Positions 59,214 to 64,000 of a DNA stretch of 64,000 nucleotides are shown here, one piece after another. The position numbers and the translations under genes were made by a program. A model generated the notes under the pieces. That model saw only the letters and a program-made list of their open reading frames with translations, was not told the origin of the DNA and searched no databases. Numbering within the stretch: the first letter of the stretch is position 1; every line of letters starts with the position of its first letter. The DNA comes from Mycolicibacterium bacteremicum (GTDB taxonomy: Bacteria > Actinomycetota > Actinomycetes > Mycobacteriales > Mycobacteriaceae), in the NCBI RefSeq assembly GCF_943913955.1, contig NZ_CALUAE010000008.1, positions 37,107 to 101,106 of the forward strand, read 5' to 3'.

Positions 59214-60431
59214 TCAGCGCCCGGCGTCGAGGGTGAGCACCGAGATGTCCGGTGGCGCCCCGACCCGCACCGGTGGCCCCCAGAAACCGGCGCCACGCGA
59301 GACGTAGAGCTGCGTGTCCTGGTGGGTAGACAGACCCGCCAGCGACGGCTGCACCGCCTCGACGATGTACTGGAACGGCCAGGTCTGCCCGCCGTGCGTG
59401 TGCCCGGACAGCTGCAGGTCGACTCCGCGCGCCGCCGCCTCCTCGACCATCACCGGCTGATGCGCCAGCAGCACCGTCGCCTTCGACGGGTCGATACCGG
59501 CCAGCGCGCGGTCGTAATCCGGTGGGTCACCCCGTTCTTCGCCCGCCAGATCGTTCACCCCGGCCAACGTGAACGATGCGGCCCCGCGCCGAATGGGCGT
59601 ACTCTCGTTGCGTAACGGGGACACCCCCAACCGGTCCAACTCGCGCAACCACGGCACGGTGTCCTCCACGAAGTACTCGTGGTTGCCGGTGACGAAGAAC
59701 GATCCCTCGCGGGACACCAGATCCTGCAGCGGCTCCGCGGCATGACCCAACTTCTCCACGGTCCCGTCCACCAGATCGCCGACGATGGCCACCAGATCGG
59801 CGTCGGTCTCGTTGATCATCGCGACGATGCGTTCGGTGTGTCCACGGCCGAGCAGCGGGCCGAGGTGGATGTCCGAGACCACCGCGATGCGAAATCCGTT
59901 GAAAGTCGGGTCGAGTCGCGGCAGCCGGATCGGCACCTGCAGGACGTTCGGCGGCCCCAGTGCCGTGGCGGCGCCGTAGCCGACCAGACCCGATGCCGCG
60001 ACGCCCGCGGCGACCGCGGACGTGCGCGCCAGGAACACCCGCCGATTGACCGCCGAGGTGGTGGGCGGCTCGGCATCGACCGGCTCGGGTGTCGGCGGCT
60101 CGGCATCGACCGGCTCGGCGGAGCCGACGGCGTGGCCGCGCTTGACCCAGCCGCGCAGCGCCAGCCGCACCGGCTCCAACACCAGCAGCGCCAGCAGCAG
60201 GTATCCGACGAGGGCGAACCAGATGTAACCGGGCCAGGCGAACCATGCCGACTCCTCCAGTCCGGTGAACCGCGGGACCATCAAAGTCATCACCAGCAGT
60301 GCCGCCAACACCAGGAAGGCGGCCGTCAGCAGCCTGCGGGTACGACCCGGACCGGTGGTGTCTTTGATCAACCGCTTCCACACGTACAGATGTGCCAGCC
60401 CGAGAACCGAGCTCACAATGATGATGAACAT
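59214..60431 (-). CDS. membrane-bound calcineurin-like metallophosphoesterase
   Basis: 405 residues. About three membrane helices in the N-terminal 110 residues, an acidic linker with the repeat EPVDAEPPTPEPVDAEPPT, a further hydrophobic segment (TSAVAAGVAASGLVGYGAATAL), then a phosphoesterase domain. Metal ligands appear in VVSDIHLGPLLG (D-x-H), VAIVGDLVDG (GD-x2-D), VTGNHEYF (GNHE), and LSGHTHGGQ (GHTH). It resembles YkuE-like enzymes that act on lipid or nucleotide phosphoesters at the membrane. ATG start. Last bases are 5 from the TetR stop. Confidence 0.85.
   Translation of the reverse strand: MFIIIVSSVLGLAHLYVWKRLIKDTTGPGRTRRLLTAAFLVLAALLVMTLMVPRFTGLEESAWFAWPGYIWFALVGYLLLALLVLEPVRLALRGWVKRGHAVGSAEPVDAEPPTPEPVDAEPPTTSAVNRRVFLARTSAVAAGVAASGLVGYGAATALGPPNVLQVPIRLPRLDPTFNGFRIAVVSDIHLGPLLGRGHTERIVAMINETDADLVAIVGDLVDGTVEKLGHAAEPLQDLVSREGSFFVTGNHEYFVEDTVPWLRELDRLGVSPLRNESTPIRRGAASFTLAGVNDLAGEERGDPPDYDRALAGIDPSKATVLLAHQPVMVEEAAARGVDLQLSGHTHGGQTWPFQYIVEAVQPSLAGLSTHQDTQLYVSRGAGFWGPPVRVGAPPDISVLTLDAGR
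60063..60118. repeat. 30-bp in-frame tandem repeat, two copies
   Basis: Two nearly identical 30-base units in the metallophosphoesterase linker (GGCGGCTCGGCATCGACCGG core) encode EPVDAEPPTP. Copy number may vary between strains by slippage; frame is preserved because the unit is a multiple of three. Confidence 0.8.
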
Positions 60432-60501
60432 GCAGGCGATCAGCCTCGGGCCCGGGCCACAGTCATCTGGCGAGCCTAGCCAAGGCGGAGAACCGCGCAG
60501 G

Positions 60502-61341
60502 TCAGCCGATACTGATCAACACCACACCGGCCAGCACCGCGGCCGAGGCGATGGCCCGTCGGGTGCCGAGTCGCTCGCCCAGGAACACCGAGCCGATCAG
60601 TGCGCCGAAGATGATGCTGGTCTCGCGCAGCGCGGCAATCGGTGCCAGTGCGCCACCGGTCTGCGCCCACAGCACGATCGAATAGGCGGCCAGCGAGATC
60701 ACCCCGCCGGTCACGCCCGCGGCTGCGGCATCGCGCACCGCGGGTCGCAGCCGGCCGCGTCGGCGGATCACCGCCAGCAGCACCAGCGGGGGACCCTGTA
60801 GCAGGAACATCCACCCGATATAGGCCGCCAGCGGGGCTTGCTGCACCCCGAGGCCGTCGACGACGGTGTACGCGGCGATGGTCAGTCCGGTCAGCACCGC
60901 CGCCGTCAGTGCGGGGCTGTCGCGTCGCCGCGGTCGGCCGCCGATGAACACCAGCGCGATCAGCCCCACCGAGATCGCCACCACCCCGGCGAGTTCTGCA
61001 AGGGGCAGCGCATGGCCCAGGACCGTCACCGAGATGATCGCGACGATCCACGGTGACGTGCCGCGCGCCAGCGGATACATCTGGCTGAACTCGCCGAGTC
61101 GGTAACTCGTGAGCAGCAGCAGGTTGTAGGCGACGTGCAGCACCGCGGACGCGATGATGTACGGCCAGGCGCCGGCCGGCGGCAACCCCGCCCACAGTGC
61201 CAGCGCCCCGCCGCCCACGGTGTCGACCGCCCCGATCAGGGCGAACCCCACCAGTCGGTCATCGACCCTGTGGGCCAAGGCATTCCAGGTGGCATGCAGG
61301 AGCGCCGAGAACAGCACCGCTGCCACGATGGTCGGAGTCAT
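60502..61341 (-). CDS. EamA/DMT family transporter
   Basis: 279 residues with about ten membrane helices arranged as two EamA repeats: first half from AVLFSALLHATWNALAHRV, second from LTAAVLTGLTIAAYTVVDG. Typical of the drug/metabolite transporter superfamily; the exported or imported compound is unknown. ATG start with AGGAAGG 8 bases before. Preceded by a 216-base gap to a TetR gene on the other strand. Confidence 0.86.
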   Translation of the reverse strand: MTPTIVAAVLFSALLHATWNALAHRVDDRLVGFALIGAVDTVGGGALALWAGLPPAGAWPYIIASAVLHVAYNLLLLTSYRLGEFSQMYPLARGTSPWIVAIISVTVLGHALPLAELAGVVAISVGLIALVFIGGRPRRRDSPALTAAVLTGLTIAAYTVVDGLGVQQAPLAAYIGWMFLLQGPPLVLLAVIRRRGRLRPAVRDAAAAGVTGGVISLAAYSIVLWAQTGGALAPIAALRETSIIFGALIGSVFLGERLGTRRAIASAAVLAGVVLISIG

Positions 61342-61557
61342 CGCCGGGACCTTCCTGATGGCACGCGCGCGCCACCGAAGATCCTCCAGGCTTTTATCCG
61401 TTCAGATGACCGCGCGTCGTCGGCAACCCGCGGTGGCGTCGCTCGGACCAGTCGCGCGTGAACGCCGGAACCCTAGACGCTGTCGGGTAGCACCCTACCC
61501 GCCGCCGCTCGGTCATCCGCACCCCAGCTTTACGAGACGCTTGAATTCCGGAACTAG

Positions 61558-62160
61558 ATGGTTCAGTATTCAGGTGTGACGGCAAGCACACCGATGGCGC
61601 GGCGCGGCCGGCCCCGCGACAGCCGGCTGGACGCCGCCATCGTGGATGCGACCGTCGCCGAGGTTGCGGCGAAGGGGTGGGGTGGGGCGACCATCGAGGG
61701 CATCGCGGCCCGCGCCGGAGTCGGGCGGGCCAGCATCTATCGGCGGTGGGGCAGCAAATACGAACTGTTCCAGCACATTGCGGTATCGATCACCCAACCG
61801 CCCGACGGTGTGGACATGGGCTCCTTCGTCGACGACCTGTTCGCCGCGCTGCTGCCGATCGCCGACATGCTCGCCGAGCCCGAACTCGCCGCCATCCTGC
61901 CGGCACTGCTGGCCGAGGCCACCAACGACGTCACCATCCGCGACACCCTGCACACCTTCGCCGGACGCTGCCGGCAACAGGCCATCGACGCGGTGGAACG
62001 GGCCCGGGGCCGCGGCGACGTCCCGCGAGACACCGACGCCGACGCGCTGGTCGACATGCTGGCCGGCGGATTGGTCTACCGGCGCCTGCTCCTGGGTGCG
62101 GCACCGGATGCCGACACCGTCCGCGCACTCATCCGCCAAGCCGTAGGGGAGCCGACATGA
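61558..62160 (+). CDS. TetR family regulator coupled to the cytochrome P450 gene
   Basis: 200 residues. The N-terminus MARRGRPRDSRLDAAIVDAT and the helix-turn-helix ATIEGIAARAGVGRASIYRRWGSK are typical TetR. Its stop overlaps the P450 start (ATGA), so the regulator and P450 are translated from one message. ATG chosen; a GTG six codons later (VTASTPMARRG) could also start it. A promoter is not evident; CGGAAC precedes the ATG. Probably regulates the operon itself. Ligand unknown. Confidence 0.83.
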   Translation: MVQYSGVTASTPMARRGRPRDSRLDAAIVDATVAEVAAKGWGGATIEGIAARAGVGRASIYRRWGSKYELFQHIAVSITQPPDGVDMGSFVDDLFAALLPIADMLAEPELAAILPALLAEATNDVTIRDTLHTFAGRCRQQAIDAVERARGRGDVPRDTDADALVDMLAGGLVYRRLLLGAAPDADTVRALIRQAVGEPT

Positions 62161-63368
62161 CCCATGTCCTGGACACCGACCTGACCGATCCGGCGCTGTA
62201 CGCCAACGGATTTCCGCACGACGTGTTCACCGAGCTCCGTGGCCGCGGGCCGGTGCACCGGCACCACGCGGTCCAGGACCGCCCCGCCATCCCGCCCATC
62301 CCGTTCTGGTCGATCGTCACCCATCCCGAGATCCAGCAGGCCAACCGCGACTGGAAGACGTTCGGTGCCGCGGGTGGGCCGATGATGGCGCCGGATCCGC
62401 TGCTGTCGGCGGGGCGCACCCTGGTCTCGATGGACCCGCCCGACCAGGCCGAGATGCGCCGCATCATCACCTCGGAGTTCACACCACGGATGATCGGCCG
62501 CCTCGAGCAGCTCATCGCCGAGCGCACCCGGGTCATCCTGGCGAACGCGGCCACCGGCGAAACCTGCGATTTCGTCGGCGACATCGCCTATCAGGTGCCC
62601 ATGCACCTGATCGCCGACATCGTCGGTATCCCGGAATCCGACCGGCCCTGGGTGTTCGAGCGCACCGATCTGCTGCTGCGGACCGGTAACCCGTACAACG
62701 GGTACAGCGAGCAGGACCGGCTCGGTTATCAGGTCGAGCTGTTCGACTATGCGCAGCGGCTCAGCGCCCACAAACGCGAGCATCCCGCCGACGATGTGTG
62801 GACCAAACTCGCGGGCCGGCTCGACGGTTTCGAGCTGGACATGTTCTTTCTCATCCTTTCCATCGCCGGCAGCGAGACGACCCGAAATGCGCTGACCCAG
62901 GGGCTGATCGCGCTGTTGGACTGCCCCGGGCAGTTGGCCGATCTGCGCGCGCAGCCGGAGCTCGCCGTGACCGCGGCCGACGAGGCAATCCGCTGGGCCA
63001 GCCCGGTACTGTTCTTCGGCCGCACCGCCAACAGTGATGTGACGATCGGTGGCCAGGACATCACGGCCGGTGACCGGGTGTTGTTCTGGTATCCATCGGG
63101 TAATCGCGACGAGACGGTCTTCGCCGACCCGTTCCGATTCGACATCCGGCGATCACCCAACCCGCACCTGTCCTTCGGCGGGGGCGGCGTGCATTTCTGT
63201 CTCGGTGCCAACCTGGCGCGCAAGGAGGTGCAGGTCGTGTTCGCCGCGCTGGCAGCGGGTTACGACATCGAACTGGCCGGCGAGCCGGTATGGGCGGGTG
63301 GCGGCCCGGTGCACAACGTGGGCATCGGGATCGACCGGCTGCCGGTGCGACTGTCGCCGCGGGGCTGA
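62157..63368 (+). CDS. cytochrome P450
   Basis: 403 residues. SMDPPDQAEMRRIITSEFTPRM in the N-terminal half, the I-helix oxygen-binding motif IAGSETTRNALTQG, the ExxR pair in DEAIRWASPV, and the heme-binding loop FGGGGVHFCLGANLARKE with the axial Cys identify a bacterial class I P450. It resembles mycobacterial CYP124/125/142-type enzymes but I cannot assign the subfamily. It needs a ferredoxin and reductase, none of which is near. ATG overlaps the TetR stop; AGGGGAG lies upstream. Confidence 0.93.
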   Translation: MTHVLDTDLTDPALYANGFPHDVFTELRGRGPVHRHHAVQDRPAIPPIPFWSIVTHPEIQQANRDWKTFGAAGGPMMAPDPLLSAGRTLVSMDPPDQAEMRRIITSEFTPRMIGRLEQLIAERTRVILANAATGETCDFVGDIAYQVPMHLIADIVGIPESDRPWVFERTDLLLRTGNPYNGYSEQDRLGYQVELFDYAQRLSAHKREHPADDVWTKLAGRLDGFELDMFFLILSIAGSETTRNALTQGLIALLDCPGQLADLRAQPELAVTAADEAIRWASPVLFFGRTANSDVTIGGQDITAGDRVLFWYPSGNRDETVFADPFRFDIRRSPNPHLSFGGGGVHFCLGANLARKEVQVVFAALAAGYDIELAGEPVWAGGGPVHNVGIGIDRLPVRLSPRG

Positions 63369-63463
63369 CCGGGGAGCACCGACTGCGCCGGACCCGCAGA
63401 CAACGGCGTCCACGTCGGTCACAATGATCGCGTCATCTCCCCGATCGACGAAAGAGGTGCCCG

Positions 63464-63820
63464 ATGTCGGCGTTACGCAGGAGCTTCACCATTGCTGCCA
63501 TGACGGTGGCGGCCGGGTTCGCGGTGACGGCGCCCGCCGCCGCCGAACCGCCACCCAACTGCACGGCAGCCGACGTGGCCGGCGTGGCGGGCGGGGTGAA
63601 CATCGCGATGTCGGGATATCTGTTCACCCACCCCGACGTGAACGCGTTTCTCACCGGGCTGGAGGGCCTGCCGCCCGAGCAGATCAAGGAGCAGGCGCGC
63701 GGCTATCTGGCGGCCAATCCCCAGACGGCCGCCGAGATTCGGGGCGTCCGCCAACCGTTGACCGACCTGCGGGCACGCTGCAACGTGACGGTACCCCTTC
63801 AGCACGACGTGTTGGGCTGA
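63464..63820 (+). CDS. secreted hemophore-like heme-binding protein
   Basis: 118 residues. A signal peptide (MSALRRSFTIAAMTVAAGFAVTAPAAA) with predicted cleavage after residue 27 is followed by a mature domain with Cys33 and a second Cys near residue 107 (LRARC), likely disulfide-bonded. The NCTAADVAGVAGGVNIAMSGYLFTHPDVN segment matches the mycobacterial hemophore family (Rv0203-like). Members bind heme outside the cell and pass it to MmpL importers. AAAGAGG precedes the ATG. It is followed 6 bases later by another small secreted protein. Confidence 0.8.
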   Translation: MSALRRSFTIAAMTVAAGFAVTAPAAAEPPPNCTAADVAGVAGGVNIAMSGYLFTHPDVNAFLTGLEGLPPEQIKEQARGYLAANPQTAAEIRGVRQPLTDLRARCNVTVPLQHDVLG

Positions 63821-63826
63821 CCCGCC

Positions 63827-64000
63827 ATGGCACTTACCCGACTGCTGGTGGGCGTGGCCGTCATCGCCGGTGCGCTCGGCGCCGCGCCGATGCCCACTGC
63901 CGGCGCGACCGTGTGTGGATCGGTCGGCGGATTCCATGTGAACGTGTCCGGCTGTACCGACCCGCTCGGTTACCTCGACAGTGCACTGCCGCCGCCGCCC
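63827..64000 (+). CDS. small secreted protein, N-terminal part (cut by window edge)
   Basis: 58 codons visible. A signal peptide (MALTRLLVGVAVIAGALGAAPMPTAGA) is followed by TVCGSVGGFHVNVSGCTDPL and a Pro-rich end, so the mature protein has cysteines likely to pair. ATG starts six bases after the hemophore-like stop, so the two are cotranscribed; a partner role in heme or metal capture is only an inference. No family recognised. Confidence 0.65.
   Translation, partial: MALTRLLVGVAVIAGALGAAPMPTAGATVCGSVGGFHVNVSGCTDPLGYLDSALPPPP

Overview
The window is a GC-rich actinobacterial chromosome segment, almost certainly from a rapidly growing Mycolicibacterium (Mycobacterium sensu lato). The evidence is a long run of genes in the same order and orientation as the M. 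tuberculosis Rv3216-Rv3193c block (recalled synteny, not searched): acetyltransferase, entC, gpm2, ParA-like, Rv3212-like, rhlE, ferritin-like, MmpS-like, DUF3107, TetR, DUF3152, moeZ, alkyltransferase-like, lipV, adnA, adnB, K+ channel, nudC, mrx1, uvrD2, whiB7, ABC1 kinase, ThiF-like, zinc protease, PDZ/Lon-like protein and UPF0182. GTG starts, GTGA/ATGA stop-start overlaps and strong GC bias at third codon positions fit this. No phage, insertion sequence or CRISPR array is visible.

Layout. Positions 1-3.5 kb hold a catabolic CoA operon (two acyl-CoA dehydrogenases and the start of a CaiB-type CoA-transferase), divergent from a type II dehydroquinase and a small membrane protein. From 3.5 to 18.2 kb is conserved core: isochorismate synthase with a histidine phosphatase, a ParA-like ATPase, a DEAD-box helicase, MoeZ (sulfur transfer) and several actinobacterial proteins of unknown function. 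From 18.2 to 30 kb is a DNA-repair and stress block: AdnA/AdnB (double-strand-break resection), a K+ channel, NudC, mycoredoxin and UvrD2, with a truncated DUF222/13E12-like gene under a perfect LexA (SOS) box. From 29.9 to 35.4 kb is the whiB7 antibiotic-response locus with its promoter, a 61-codon leader ORF and an attenuator, then an ABC1 kinase / ThiF-like / zinc-protease operon and a PDZ-Lon-like protein. A 1005-residue UPF0182 membrane protein follows.

From 38.6 kb the content is more accessory: a 1134-residue SARP-type regulator with a BBE flavoprotein, initiator tRNA-fMet with a textbook terminator, a TetR/MFS efflux pair, a Ddn-like F420 enzyme, an EVE-like protein, an SGNH hydrolase and an APC permease. 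Positions 50.4-55.5 kb carry a carotenoid cluster (CrtU-like, CruF-like, glycosyltransferase, CrtI/CrtD-like) whose combination suggests a hydroxylated, glycosylated aryl carotenoid. The last part holds a CDP-alcohol phosphatidyltransferase, a BrkB-like protein, an alpha/beta hydrolase, a quinone-reductase/TetR pair with a strong 31-bp operator, a metallophosphoesterase, an EamA transporter, a TetR-P450 operon and two small secreted proteins, the first hemophore-like, the second cut by the window end.

Several intergenic regions carry well-formed inverted repeats that behave as terminators, operators or attenuators. They are listed individually because they are the least explained signals here.
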